64,000 bases of DNA from Monosporascus cannonballus. Lineage: Eukaryota > Ascomycota > Sordariomycetes > Xylariales. Under the pieces are notes generated by a model that saw only the letters and a program-made list of their open reading frames with translations, searched no databases and had not been told where the DNA came from. The DNA is taken from the NCBI GenBank assembly GCA_004154925.1, contig QJNS01000102.1:124001-188000 (forward strand), read 5' to 3'. Positions within the stretch are counted from its first letter, which is position 1. The number at the start of each line of letters is the position of its first letter. Of this stretch, positions 21,601 to 34,123 are shown in pieces. Both the position numbers and the translations under genes were made by a program.

Positions 21601-23935
21601 ATTATTATCGATCAAGTATTAAGATTTTAATTTTTTTTATTTATTAATAAAATATAAGGCGAACCTTATTTAACTAATCTCGTTATTAATTAAAACTCCA
21701 TATTGGCGTATTTATAGTAATCTTAAAATTATATCGTAATTCCCGAATAAAACGATATCGAAATTAACCGTTTGGTATTATTTTTTAATAAAAATCTTAA
21801 AGTAATTAATTTTGCGTATAATTTTTCTGTTATCGTAAGCGAATTCTTAACTTTCGACATTCGTTATTATATAAAGTTTTAACTTATATTTCTATAATAA
21901 TTTGAATTTATTAATTATATCCGGTACAATATAATTTCTGCTTAAAGCTCCGTAATTTACCATTACGGTATACCAATACGTTCCGATTTGTATTTCTAAG
22001 ATAATAAGGTTATTAACGTTTTTTATCGTCGTGTTTAAAGCTTTTTTTAAAAGTTTTTTTTAATTTTTTTAGGTTTTATTATTTTGCAGTTTTTTTATAA
22101 GTAACCTTTTTTTGTTAATTTCTGTTCGAATTTATTAAACTTTATTTATGTTTTTGTATATAGCGCGTCAAGCTGTTATATTTGTTATTGTTATCGGCAT
22201 ATTATCTTTTCGAACCGTATTAATTATTCCTAAACTTTTTGTAATTTTTTTCCTTATCGAATAAATTATCTTCTTATATTTACGATTACATTTTATTATA
22301 CGTTATTCTGGCTATCGTTTTAAAGATTTCCTGTAAATTAACGTATTTTTTCCTTAATAACTTTTTTTAAGGATTTGCAGTAAATGCCAATTAAAAATAA
22401 AAATCCGTAATAACCTTTTAATAATGTTTTTTACCGTATGCTAAATTAACTCCTTTTCCGTTTAGTAATTATACTATTTATAATAACAAAAGGGGTTTTT
22501 TTGCGGATATTACTTTCCTTTAAGCTAATTCTTTATTTCGGCCAGTTATTAAACATTTCCTAGGGTTATGGTTTAAAGCTGTCGATATTATTACTTATCA
22601 TTTTTATTATACCCGGTACGGTTTGGAAAGTCGAATCCTTTATAACATATGCGGGTAATTTATATATGGATATGTTATTTTTATTTTTCCTAATCGGGAT
22701 ATTTTCGTCGTCGACAATATATAGCATATATTTTACCGTATCGATCGGATATTCTGGGGCAAAGTTCTTTTGTTTAATTCCGGTATTCGTATAATTATTC
22801 TTATAATACCTTTTGCCGTATTCGTAATATTTATTAAGTTAGCTTTTTAGCTTTTCGTATTTTTCGTCAAATTTCTTATCGTAATAATCCCGGTTAAACC
22901 TTTTATCGTAAGCCTAATATATATTTGGCTTAAATTATGTCAATAGCTTTATTATCGTTTCTTTAATTATTCTTAGATTACTTTTCCGGTATAGGGATCT
23001 AGTTATTTTATCGTGGTTTTTGGGTTTCCTATATTTATAAGCTTTATGATTTATTTTGCCATAATTAAAGCATTTAATTTAGCTCTAATTCTTTCTGGAG
23101 ATAACGCCAAATTCCATAAATCTTGGTGCCGTTCCATAAAAAGTAAAAAGTACGTTTTGTTTTTTCCCCTAATTAAACTTATTATATCCCGAATATAAAA
23201 TATATTATCCTTTTTTTTTATTATTTTTTAAACTGTCGATTATTAATTTTAATTACTTTTATGATATACCGATTTAAAATAATTAATCGTTTAATCCGAA
23301 TAATTTTATCTTTTATATTATTTTTTAATTTTTTATAAAATATATCGATAAAGATATTAGTTTTATCGTTTCTTTATCCGGTTTTAACCGCAAAACTTTT
23401 AAAGATTACGGCGTATTTGGACGTAAATCCTTTTTATCGAAATTATAAAAATTATTAAGCCGTTAATCGTTTTTTATCCGGATTGCCGAAATTATCGCGC
23501 ATTTCATTTTCGAAATTGGTATAAGTTAAAAAAATCTTATTAATAAAATCTTTTTTATTTGTTTTTTTTATTTCCAGGAAATTTTTTATAATGGGCTTAA
23601 ATTAATTAACCGCATTTCCTATTAAACATACTCCCATTATTAGGACTATATCCGCTGGGTTATTAAGGTTTAAAAAACGAAAGTTAATTCGTACCTAAAT
23701 CAAAAAAAATCTAAGGGTTACCTTTTTTATCGTAAGGTTCTGGCTTTTCTGGCTTTATACGGACGAAAAAAAGTTAAGTAAGTGGCATAGCCCTAAGCTA
23801 TCGGACTTCTTTTTCCAGTTCCCGAATTCGAGCCTGAAACTGCTAAATAAAGGTTTCCTAAATGCTGGTCGATATTTTAACAATATTGAATATTGCTTAA
23901 ATTTTAATGGTATTACTGAATAAAAATTTGCAACA
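18617..23935 (-). pseudogene. Element E gag-pol remnant
   Basis: Reads right to left. The gag CCHC knuckle at 23033-23080 is still visible (KCFNYGKINHKAYKY, second Cys mutated to Tyr). The protease region at about 21700-21985 holds the IVPDIINKFKLL block. RT at about 20700-21240 includes YYLDNILIF, where the catalytic LDD is mutated to LDN. An integrase core at about 19440-19600 has IDRFTKFSYFLLYYKD. The chromodomain at about 18655-18780 reads NGLTQYLIKWKKYPDSENTW. Stops are spread throughout, mostly TAA/TAG. All enzymatic activity is lost. Short open frames on the plus strand here (for example 23013-23198) are shadows. Confidence 0.8.
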
Positions 23936-24039
23936 TATAACGGCTAAGCGGTTTAACCAATTATTAAACCTTAAGTCGACGGGTTTATATTAATAGGAAT
24001 ATCGTAGGAATTTAAGTAATAAATACGGTAACGTATTAC
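23936..24039 (-). repeat. Element E right (5') LTR, first fragment
   Basis: Starts TATAACGGC (from TGTGACGGC) and is cut by element F, which duplicated ATTAC (24035-24039 and 30752-30756). The rest of this LTR is 30757-31032; together they make 380 bp. Confidence 0.88.
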
Positions 24040-24426
24040 TGTGACGGCTAGGCGGTTTAACCAACTATTAAACCTTAAGTCGACGGGTTTATGGTGGTAG
24101 GAATATCGTGGGAATCTAAGCAATAAATATAGTAACGTATTACGTCTTGTAATACCAAAAATGCTTTAGGTAACGAAATATTATTACAAGTTAAAGTTAT
24201 CTAAATTATGGAATTAATAAGCGTATATATCCTTTTTTTTTTAGCTGGATTACCATCAGTAAGTTAGTAATCCGGCTTATTAACTTATTAATAGTAAGCT
24301 GGCGATCCGGCTTACTGACTTATTACCAATAAGCTGGTAATCTATTACGTAACCTAATCCATATAATTTTTTTGGCCTTCCCTGTTATAACCGTTCCTGG
24401 AGGCCGTAACTTACCAAATCGTAATA
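24040..24426 (-). repeat. Element F left (3') LTR, 387 bp
   Basis: TGTGACGGC to ATCGTAATA. It contains inverted-repeat clusters built on AGCTGGATTACCATCAGTAAG / CTTACTGA-type words and a decayed ATTACGTAAC where other LTRs have ATCACGTGAC. Confidence 0.88.
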
Positions 24427-24512
24427 CGATCTCCCCTTTCCTAAAGTCTTATCTTCAAAAATTCTTTTTTTCTAATAAATTTTTTTATATACCCTTAATA
24501 TAGCTTTTGGTA

Positions 24513-25065
24513 TATCTAAATATCGTTTTCGCAAATCCGAATAATAATTTGCTTTAATTAATTTAATTAAATTTAAAAAGTTTAATATTATACCTTATTT
24601 TTTTATTCCGTTCGGCAGTTTAATTGCCAAATAATAAATAGGGTTTTTCGTTATAAAAAATATGTCCGTCGAGGTCGTTCGTATAATAAGATAAAAATCC
24701 TTATTTCCATAATTAATCGCCATATCGCAAAATCAAAAAGATTAAAAAAAAAATTAACGGCCGAAAAATCTTTATCTAAAACTTTTATACATTTTTTTCG
24801 CATACGTCGTTAACGTTAATACCATTAATTTCAGGGTACGAAACTTATTAATTATACCTTTTAATCCTTAAATAATTTTAATAACGTTACGTAATTAGAA
24901 TTGGAATCCGTAATTAAGGTTTAGGCCTTAAGAAAGATAAACGTTATTAATTGAAATACGGTGGATTAAAGGTTTTTTCCCGTAAATCTCGTAAAATAGG
25001 ATACTATTATTTTGGGTAATTCCGCCGTTATTAATAAAAATTTTTTAATAGGCGTTAAACGTTAA
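24513..25065 (+). pseudogene. Element F antisense accessory gene, heavily decayed
   Basis: Same place and orientation as in the other elements. The start codon is lost, so the start is approximate, set by alignment of the block SKYRFRKSE with the N-termini of the others. Visible parts are IIPYFFIPFGSLIAK, a charged helix KSKRLKKKLTAEKSLSK, then KLINYTF-stop-SLNNFNN in the place of the RGLRSLEELDKLE signature. It ends in INKNFLIGVKR and a TAA at 25063-25065. The Cys codons at the N-terminus are largely mutated. Frame changes are present. It overlaps the end of F pol (stop 25031-25033). Confidence 0.6.
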
Positions 25066-28000
25066 TAAGATTTTTGGCGGGTTCCTAAATATTTTCGGAA
25101 TTTGGGTATTTTTTTCATTTGATCAGGTATTAAGTAAATCCGTTTTATTTTCGTATGTCAAATATTTTCTCCATTTCGTATATTCGTTCGTTTTTTACTT
25201 TTACGTCGTTTTATACCGTATATACCTTAATTATATTTGTTGCTAATTCGAATAAAAAAATATGAAAAATTAGATAAAATTTAAGTTTTGATAAAAATTT
25301 TAATTAATAATTATTTTCTGAGATTTTTTTTAGCAATTTTATATAGGCCGATATATTTAAAATTAAGTTTTTTATTAAATCGTTTCGTTTAAATATTTTT
25401 TGTAACAAGGAAAATTATTTTCCCCTTTTCGAAAGTTAATCTTTTTAACCTTTTTTAATTATAATACTTACTTATTTAATTCCGTACGAATTTTAATTCT
25501 GTTTTTATTTCTTGGTGCAGCTGTCGTAATTATTTAAACGTAAAAATTACTTTAATATTAATTAGACCGTTATTACATACTTTTTTGTAAATTTCTGGAA
25601 TAAAACCAAAATTTACGTTCGTAAGTATTATCCTAATACTTTCGTAATAGTTAATATTATAAGCTAATTAAATAATTAATAACTTTTTAACTTAATTATT
25701 TTATTTATAATTAATATAATATTATAAGTAAATTTCCAAAATTTAATTTGTTCCTTCCGTTTATATATTTATTTAAGGTTTAAATACGTTAAATAACTTA
25801 TAATTTAGGCCGATTTATAGCATAAAACCTTATTAAAATTTTAATATAAATATTAATCCTTTATTTGATATAATTTTTATTAGTAATCCGTATATGCTAA
25901 AAATATAATTAAAAAAATATATGCAAATTATTTTACGTTTATATCCTTATAATATAATAAAAAATAAAAAAATTTTGTAAATCGGTTAATAATTACGAAA
26001 ATGTTATTATAATATATTTCCGTAATTAAATCCTTTAATATAAAAAACTTAATAATAAAATTGAATATAACTAAATATTATAGTTATTTTATAATTAATA
26101 ATAATTATAATTTTATACATGGTTTGTATTGTTAAACCTTTATTTTAACGCAAATATCGTATTGCCGTATAATTTTCTATATTATTAATTTTATTTTAGG
26201 AAAAAAATATATACGTTAAATTTATTTTAAGGTTTTATAAATCTTTAAATATCTATATAATTAATATTTGTATATTTTTGGTACTAAATCCTTTTAATAT
26301 TTTTTTAAAATTTATATTTTATTCGTTTTTTAATTTTTTAAGAAATTATCGTTACATTACTAAATTTTCTAATATATATCAAAAGGTGCTGCCCGAATCG
26401 TCATAATTTGTTATAAACGTAAATATCCTTTTATAATAATATCAAAAATTATATAATTAATTTTGACCAATTTTTCTTCGAAATTTAATCGTTTACTAAA
26501 AACATTTGCTTTATTATTCTTTAATCCTTTTTTATAAATAATAACGAAATCGAAATTTGCCAATTTTTTTACGTAACGAAATTATTATTTTATAAATTCC
26601 TTAATCGTAATAAATCGGGTAAAATTTTAATAATCCGTATAAACCTTAATCTGGTATAAATTTCCTTTTAAGAAATACTTAAACTTCCGAAATGCTATAA
26701 TAATAACTATAAATTTTTTATTTGGAATACCGTAATTAAATTTGGCTTTTTTTAACTTATACGAAAAAAATATAATAAGGTGTAATTTGTCTTAATTATT
26801 TCGTTATCCGATTATTACGCCTAATACGTAATTCGAAATATCGGTTTCTAGTTCGACGGGGCGGTTTAAATCGTATATAATTAGTATTGGTTCGCTAGTA
26901 ATCGTATCCTTAATATCCTAAAATACTTTTTCTGTATTTGGCGTCCATTTAAATTCTTTTTCTTTTTTCGTAAAATTTATTAAAAATATAATTATTTTGC
27001 TAAAATTTCGAATAAACTTCTTATAATAATTAACGAATCCAAGGAATACCTATACCTCCTTAATTATTATTAACGTCTGTTATTCTATAATTGCAATAAT
27101 TTTCTTAGGGTCCATTTTAATATATTTTGGGATAATAATATATCTTAAATATTCCATTTCCTATATATAGAATTAATTTTTTTCTCCGTTAATAAATATT
27201 TTTACGTTTTATAAAATTTAAAAAACCTTATAAATATATCTTACGTATATTTTTTCTATCTCCGGAAAAATAAAAATGTTATTAAAATAGCAAACGACGA
27301 AAATATTAAGGTATTTTCGTAATATATAATTAATTATTCGTTAAAAAATTATTAATACGTTCGTAAATCTCATTAATATAATTAAATATTTAAATAGTTC
27401 GTATTTTGTTTTAAAAGGTATTTTTTATTTATATTTTTTCTTAATTTTAATAAAATTATATTTATTTTTAAAGTTAAATGCTATAAATTATTTAATTCCA
27501 TAAAATTAATTTTTTATTTCCGTAATTAAAAATAATAATATTCGATTTTTAATAATAATATCGTTTAATTATCGATAATTAACTATAAGTCGTAATTTCT
27601 TATTTTTTTAAGTACGAAAAACATAAGGTATTTTGCCGATAACTTCGAAAATCGAATTTATCTTTTTTATAACCGATTTTCCAGGTATTCTTTAAAAATA
27701 CATAATTCGTTATTATTAAAATTATAAATAAGGTAAAACTTTGTCGAAAATCCTTTTTTATAAATTATCTTATGGTTTTATTCGTTATATTTTAATAATT
27801 TAGTATCAAATTCCTTTTTAAAAAATTATTTATATTTATAATATTATAATAACATATTAATTAAATTTTTTAATTCCTTAAGTTATTATTTTTCTAAATC
27901 GTTATTTAATTACTTTAATTTCGTTTTAATAATAATAATAATACGTCGTACTTTTCTTTATTACTTGTTTTTTTATATTTTATTTCTTTAAATAATAAAG

Positions 28001-30365
28001 TATTTATTATATTTTTATGCCTGCATTCGTTGTTATTATCGATCAAATATTAAGATCTTAATTTTTCCTTTTTTTATTTGTTAATAGGAAATAAAATAAA
28101 TTTTATTTAACCAGTTCTGCCGTTAATTAAAATTTCGTACTAATATATTTATAGTAATTTTAAAATTATATCGTAATTCCTAAATAGAACGATATCGAAA
28201 TTAACCGTTTAATATCGTCTTTAAACAAAAATCTCGAAATAATTAATTTCGCATATAACTTTTCCGTTATTATAAGCGAATTCCTGATTTTCGGTATTCG
28301 TTGCTATATAAGGTTCCAATTTGTATTTCCATAATAATTTAAACTTATTAACTATATCCAGTGCAATATAATTTCCGCCTAGAATTTTGCAATTTACTAT
28401 TGCGGTATATCAGTACGTTCCGATTTATATATCCAAAGTAATAAGGTTATTAACATTTCTTATTGTCGCATTTAAAACCCTTTTTGGGAATTCCTTTTAA
28501 TTCCTTTCGGTTTCGTTATTTTACGGCTTTTTTACAAATAACTTTTTTTTTAATTCTTATTTAAATTGGTCGAATTTTATTTATATTTCTTTGTTTAATG
28601 CGTTAAGCTATTATATTTATTATTATTATCGGCGTACTGTTTCTTCGAACCGTAATAATTATTTTTATTTTTTTTATAATTTTTTTTATTAAATAAATTA
28701 TTTTTTTATATTTACGACTGTATCTTATTATACGTTATTTTGGCTATCATTCCAGAAGTTTTTTGTAAATTGGCGTATTTCTTTCTTAATAAATTTTTTT
28801 TCGTAAGGATTTATAATAAATGTTAATTAAAAATAAAGATCCGTAATAACTTTTTAATAATACTTTTTTACCGTACGTTAAATTAATTCCTTTTCCGTTT
28901 AGTAAGTATACTATTTATAATAATAAAAAAGGTTTTCTTATGGGCATTATTTTCCTTCGGGCTAATTTTCTGTTTTGGCTAATTGCTAGATATTTTTTGG
29001 GGCTATGGTTCGAAACTGTCGATATTATTATTCGTTATTCTTATTATGCCTGGTTTAATTTGGAAAATCGAATTCTTTATAATATATATGGATAATTCGT
29101 ACGTAAATATGTTATTTTTATTTTTCGTAATCGGGGTATTTTCGTCGTCGACAATGTATAACGTATATTTTGCTATATCGATCGGGTATTTCGGAATAAA
29201 CTTTTTTTATTTAACTTTGCTATTCGCGTAATTATCCTTATAATATCTTTTGTTATATTCGCGTTAATTGTTAAGCCAGCTTTTTGGTTTTTCGCATTTT
29301 TCGTCGAATTTTTTGTCGTAATAATTCCGGTTGGACCTTTTATTTAAAACCTAATATATATTTGGCTTAAATTATATTAATACCTTTGTTATTATTTCCT
29401 TAATTATTCTTGGATTATTTTTCTAGTATAGAAATCCAATTATCTTATTATGGCTTTTTAAATTTTTTATATTTATAAACCTTATATCTTATCTTGTTAT
29501 AATTAAAGTATTTAATTTGGTTTTAATTTTATTTATGAGTAATACCAAATTTTATAAGTTTTGGGGCCGTTTTATAAAAAGTAAGAAATATATTTCGTTT
29601 TTTCCCTTAATTAAACTTATATTCCAAATATAAAGCATATTATTGTTTTTTCTTATTATTTTTTAAACTATCGATTATTAATTTTGATTATTTTTGTAAT
29701 ATACCGGTTTAAGGTAATTAATTATTTAATCCGAATAATTTTATTTTTTATATTATTTTTTAATTTTTTATAAAACATATTAATAAAGGTATTGGCTTTG
29801 TTATTTTTTTATCTTGCTTTAACCGTAAAACTTTTAAAGGTTACGGCATATTTAAACGTAAGTTTTTTTTATCGGAATTATAAAAGTTATTAAACCGTTA
29901 ATCGTTTTTTATCCGGATTACCGAAATTATTGCGTACTTTATTTTCGAAATTAATATAAATCGAAAAGATTTCGTTAATAAAATCCTTTTTATTTATTTT
30001 TTTATTTTTCAAAAATTTCTTATAATGAGCTTAAATTAATTAGTTATATCTTTTATTAAGCATATTCCTATTATTAGGGCTATATCCGCTAAATCGTTAA
30101 GATCTAAAAAACGAAAATAAATTCGTATTTAAATTAAAAAAGTTTAAAGATTATCTTTTTTATCGTAAGGTTCTAATTTTTTCGGCTTTATATGAACGAA
30201 AAAGGATTCGGTAAACGTAACCCTAAGTTATTAAACTTCTTTTTTTAATTCCCGAATTCGGGCCTAAAACTGTTAAATAAAGGTTTCTTAAATATTAGTC
30301 GACATTTTAACAATATTAAATATTACTTAAAATTTAACGGTATTATTAAATAAAAACTTATAACA
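25031..30365 (-). pseudogene. Element F gag-pol remnant
   Basis: Reads right to left. The gag CCHC position at about 29455-29505 reads KYFNYNKIRYKVYK, with most zinc ligands mutated. Protease is at about 28140-28420. RT is at about 27120-27660, with the LDD position turned to FNN at 27270-27300. RNase H is at about 26520-26880, the integrase core at about 25870-26060 and the chromodomain at about 25070-25210. Stops are frequent. The plus-strand frame at 28983-29231 is a shadow of gag. Confidence 0.75.
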
Positions 30366-30751
30366 TATAACGGCTAAACAGTTTAACTAATTATTAAATT
30401 TTAAGTTAACGGGTTTATACTAATAAAAATATCATAAAAATTTAAGTAATAAATACAGTAATATGTTATGTTTCGTAATACCAAAAATACCTTAAGTAAC
30501 GAAATATTATTATAAGTTAAAGTTATTTAAATTATAGAATTAATAAACGTATATATTTTTTTTCTTTAGCTGGATTACTATCAGGAAGTTGGTAATCCGG
30601 CTTATTAGCTTACTAATAATAAGCTGGCGATCCGGCTTACTAGCTTATCACCAGTGAGCTGGTGATCCATTACGTAACCTGATCCACATAGTTTTCTTGG
30701 CCTTCCCCGTTGCGACCGTTCCTGGAGGCCGTAGCTTGTCAGGTCGTAACA
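30366..30751 (-). repeat. Element F right (5') LTR, 386 bp
   Basis: TATAACGGC (from TGTGACGGC) to GGTCGTAACA. The inverted-repeat cluster (AGCTGGATTACTATCAGGAA ... CCAGTGAGCTGGTGATCC) in U3 is better kept than in the left copy. The right third is much less RIP-damaged than the left two thirds. Confidence 0.88.
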
Positions 30752-30756
30752 ATTAC

Positions 30757-31032
30757 GTTTTTTAATACCGGAAATACCTTATTACAAACGATTAATATTG
30801 ATAAATATTATAAGCTGAAGTTATTTAAACTATGGAATTAATAAGCATATATATATCCTTGATTTTTTTAACCTTGTCGAGCTTAGCTTTATAGGCTTTA
30901 CGATCGATCCTGTCGAGCCTGGCTCTTCAGGCTCTATGATCGATTCTGTCGAGCCATCACGTGACTTGACCCACCTGGCTTAGTTGTTTTGTAGCGACCG
31001 TTTCCGAGGCCGCAGCCCGTTGGGTCATAACA
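30757..31032 (-). repeat. Element E right (5') LTR, second fragment
   Basis: Continues the E LTR after F and ends GGTCATAACA, followed by the target copy AATAA (31033-31037). It contains the intact TCACGTGACTTGACC and the CGATCGATCCTGTCGAGCC tandem units. Confidence 0.88.
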
Positions 31033-31037
31033 AATAA

Positions 31038-32480
31038 GGAAAATTTTACTAACGAAATATTTTCAACTTATACCAATTTCGAAAATAAAGTACGCGATAA
31101 TTTCGGCAATCCAGATAAAAAATAATTAACGGTTTAATAATTCCTATAATTCTAATAAAAAAAACTTACGTCTAAATACGCCGTAACCTTCAAAAATTTT
31201 GCGGTTAAGGCAAAATAAGGAAATAACGAAACCGATACCTTTATCGACATATTTTATAAAAGGCTAAAAAATAATATAAAAGATAAAATTATTCGAATTA
31301 AATATTTAATTGCCTTAAACCAGTATATTACAAAAATAATTAAGATTAATAATCGATAATTTAAAAAATAATAAGAAAAAAAATAATATATTTTATATTT
31401 GAGATATAATAAATTTAACTAAGGGAAAAAACGAAACGTACCTTTTACTTCTTATGGAACCGCGCCAAAACTTATGGAACTTGGCATTATTTACCGACAA
31501 AACTAGAGCCAAATTAAATGCTTTAATTACGGCAAAATGGGATATAAAGTTTATAAATATAAAAAATCTAAAAAACTATAACAAAATAACTAGACCTCTA
31601 TACTGAAAAACAATTTAAAAACAATTAAAGAAATAACAGCAAAGTTATTAACATAATCCAAATCAAATATATATCAGGTTTATGACGAAAGATCTAACCG
31701 GGATTATTATAATAAGAAATTCGACGAGGAATACGAAAAGCCAGAAAGCTGGCTTAACAAATATCGCGAATATAACAAAAAGTACTATAAGGATAATTAC
31801 GCGAATACCAAAATTGGATAGAAAAAATCTGTCCCGGAACACCTGATTAATACGGCAAAATATACGTTATACATTGTCGACGACGAGAATATCCCGATTA
31901 CGAAAAATGGAAATAACATATTTATGTACGAATTACTTATATATATTACGAAAGATTTAACTTTTCAAACCGTACCGGGCATAATAAAAATAATAAGTAA
32001 TGGTATCGACAGTTTCGAACTATAACCTTAGGAAATATCCAGCAATTGACCGAAATAAAGAGCTAGCCTAAAGGAAAATGATACCTGCAGGAAAACCCCT
32101 TTTATTATTATGGATAATATAATTACTAAACGGAAAAGGAATTAATTTAGCGTACGGTAAAAACATATTATTAAAAAATTATTACGGATTTTTATTTTTA
32201 ATTAATATTTATTACGGATCCCTAAGAAAAAAAGATTAACAAAAAAAATACGTTAATTTATAAAAAATCTCTAAAATGACAACCAAAATAACGCATAATA
32301 AGATATGATCGCAAATCTAAAAAAAGAATTTATTCGATAAAGGAAAAAATTATAAAAAAACCAGGAATAATTAATACGGTTTAAAGGAACAATACGCCGA
32401 CAACAACGACAAATATAACGGCTTAACGCGTTAAACGAAAAAAACATAAACAAAGCTTAATAAATTCGAATAGGAATTAA
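31038..32480 (+). pseudogene. Element C gag, 3' part, with CCHC knuckle
   Basis: Resumes the C gag frame right after E (ENFTNEIFSTYTNFENKVRD). It continues through KRLKNNIKDKIIRIKYLIAL and the knuckle KCFNYGKMGYKVYKYKK at about 31517-31565, where C-x2-C-x4-H-x4-C has become C-x2-Y-x4-Y-x4-Y. The start of the pol frame follows. It is cut at 32480 by element A (duplicated ATTAA at 32476-32480). The minus-strand frame 32271-32453 is a shadow. Confidence 0.75.
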
Positions 32481-32886
32481 TGTTATGACCCAACACGTTT
32501 CGGGTCTCGGAAACGGTCGCCCTGGACCGGAAACAGGACCCAAGTGGGTCAGGTCACGTGATCAGTGCTCAGCGGTGCTCTTTGAGCACCACTGACGCTT
32601 ACGGAGCACGATTAAGCCTTGCTTAGTGGTTGTTAGTGAGCAGAAGCGAGCCAGCAAAAGGATATATAGATATATATATTCGTTAATTCCATAGTCTAGA
32701 TAGTACCAGTTTGTAATACTTATTAATACCAATCGTTTGTGATTAATAGTTCGTTACTTAAGATATTTTTGGTATTACGAAACGTAATATTTATTGTATT
32801 TATTATTTAGATTCCTACGATATTCCTGCTAATATAAACCCGTACGACTTAGGTTTAATAATTGGTTAAACCGCTTAGCCGTTATA
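32481..32886 (+). repeat. Element A 5' LTR, 406 bp
   Basis: TGTTATGACCCAACACG to GCCGTTATA. U3 has GGTCACGTGATC (about 32552), then short repeats of the GTGCTC/GAGCAC kind. A TATA-rich stretch lies at about 32662-32680. PBS candidate CGTTGCAAGCTC immediately follows at 32887-32898. Confidence 0.92.
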
Positions 32887-32898
32887 CGTTGCAAGCTC
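32887..32898 (+). promoter_or_regulatory. Presumed self-priming primer-binding site of element A
   Basis: GTTGCAAGCT at 32888-32897 is the exact reverse complement of AGCTTGCAAC, the word that follows the TATA box in the best-kept LTR of the nest (H, 59413-59422 on the opposite strand). It is a 9/10 match in A's own 3' LTR (46548-46557). It does not begin with TGG, as tRNA-primed sites do. Confidence 0.6.
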
Positions 32899-32942
32899 TT
32901 ATTTAGTAGTACCGTCAGATTTTGAGCAATATCGCCGATATT

Positions 32943-33610
32943 ATGTTTACTAGCAAGCAACCCGAACAGCTTATTTACCGGGTCCTTGAGGACCTTGATA
33001 CCGGAATGGAATCCGAGGAGGAAAAGGAGCAGCTTTGCCTTTTTCGAGAGGAAGTTTTTCGACGCCTGGATGTTATAAACGAATGCATCCTTTAGCTGGA
33101 ATAAGATAAAAATGATCTTATTACGTTTTTTTAAGCTGCCCATAAGAAGTTTGAGGAAAAAGGAAAGGTTTCCGAGATTGGAAAACCTTCTTGGTCGAGC
33201 TAGGTTATTTAGCTAAATTTTACCAAGGAATTAAGAGAGGTTTTTAAACCCCCTAAGCCGGAATTTTTTGATGGAATTTTTATTAAATTATAATTGTTTT
33301 TAACCTAATGCCGAATATATTTTAGGTACTTTCCTATTCGACTTGCTACGTTTATTTTACGAGTTGAATTTGCGGTTGGACGATTTACCGGAGACGCGGC
33401 CATTTGGTTTAAGCCGGCCATGAGAGAATACGTCATTTTGCCAATTAAGAAATGAAACTTAGAAATGGTGCGAATTTACAACGATTACGAATAATTCGAA
33501 CAGGTATTGACGAAGGTATTTAGAATGGTAGATAAAAAGATAAAAGCCGAAATGTAAATCCAATAGTTACGATAGAAGGGATCGGTATCCAAGTACGGCA
33601 GCATATTTAT
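32943..33610 (+). pseudogene. Element A gag, 5' part
   Basis: The ATG at 32943 starts MFTSKQPEQLIYRVLEDLD. Acidic and helical segments follow (ESEEEKEQLCLFREEVFRRL), then KPPKPEFFDG, a GDAAIWFKPAMREYV core (the conserved W of Ty3 Gag) and KGSVSKYGSIF. Only a few in-frame stops are present, and CpA/TpG are retained, so this is the least damaged gag of the nest. The codon reading runs straight across the B insertion, with IF at 33610 joining IQLASKLNWG at 40905. Confidence 0.85.
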
Positions 33611-34028
33611 TGTAACGAACCTGTTATACACCACCTGGTAATATGAGCAGTATCCGAAAAGGGTCTTGATTTGCAGGTAATAATAGGGCGAGAAATAACT
33701 TAGTATGTTCGTTAAGGAGATTTTACGGTACTCCTCTCTTAATCAGAGAACGGTGCGGTTGCCTTTGGCTAAAAACTTAAATTAATAGCTAAAAAGCGGA
33801 ATTAAGTAAATAACTATTTATATAAGAAATTTAAAATCTTATACCTTTTTCCATTTTACTAATGTAATATTAATTTTTTAAATCTATTAAATTACCCAGA
33901 TTATAATAATCTGTATAATCTAATTAATCAATTAAATCACTTTAAGTTACGTAATTTAAAATATGGAACTTTTCCTTTTTTTACAACCCTAGGGCCTCCA
34001 GAACGAATCTATTCGGGGATCCGTAATA
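33611..34028 (-). repeat. Element B left (3') LTR, 418 bp
   Basis: TGTAACGAACC to GGGGATCCGTAATA (from ...CGTAACA). It pairs with 40481-40899. The left end here is intact, whereas the right copy reads TATAATAAACC. Confidence 0.9.
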
Positions 34029-34123
34029 CTATTCTCCTTTTCTTAGGATCTTTATCCCAAAAATAAAAAAGTAAGCATTCCTCCCCTCCAATTAAAAATT
34101 ATTTTTCTTATCGCCAACTTATT

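Larger units (their letters stand above)
24040..30751 (-). mobile_element. Element F: Ty3/Gypsy chromovirus inserted in an LTR of E
   Basis: Uninterrupted 6712-bp element at the deepest level of the nest. Target duplication ATTAC at 24035-24039 and 30752-30756. LTRs are 24040-24426 and 30366-30751. The internal region reads leftward and is among the most heavily mutated of the window. Homology to E is collinear across its whole length. Confidence 0.92.
17623..31032 (-). mobile_element. Element E: Ty3/Gypsy chromovirus inserted in C gag
   Basis: Target duplication AATAA at 17618-17622 and 31033-31037. The left LTR is 17623-18001 (379 bp). The right LTR is 23936-24039 plus 30757-31032, split by element F. 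Its own length is about 6.69 kb once F is removed. It reads leftward: gag with CCHC near 23033-23080, protease about 21700-21985, RT with the LDD region about 20850-20870, integrase core about 19440-19600, chromodomain about 18655-18780. An antisense gene occupies 18070-18651. Confidence 0.9.
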
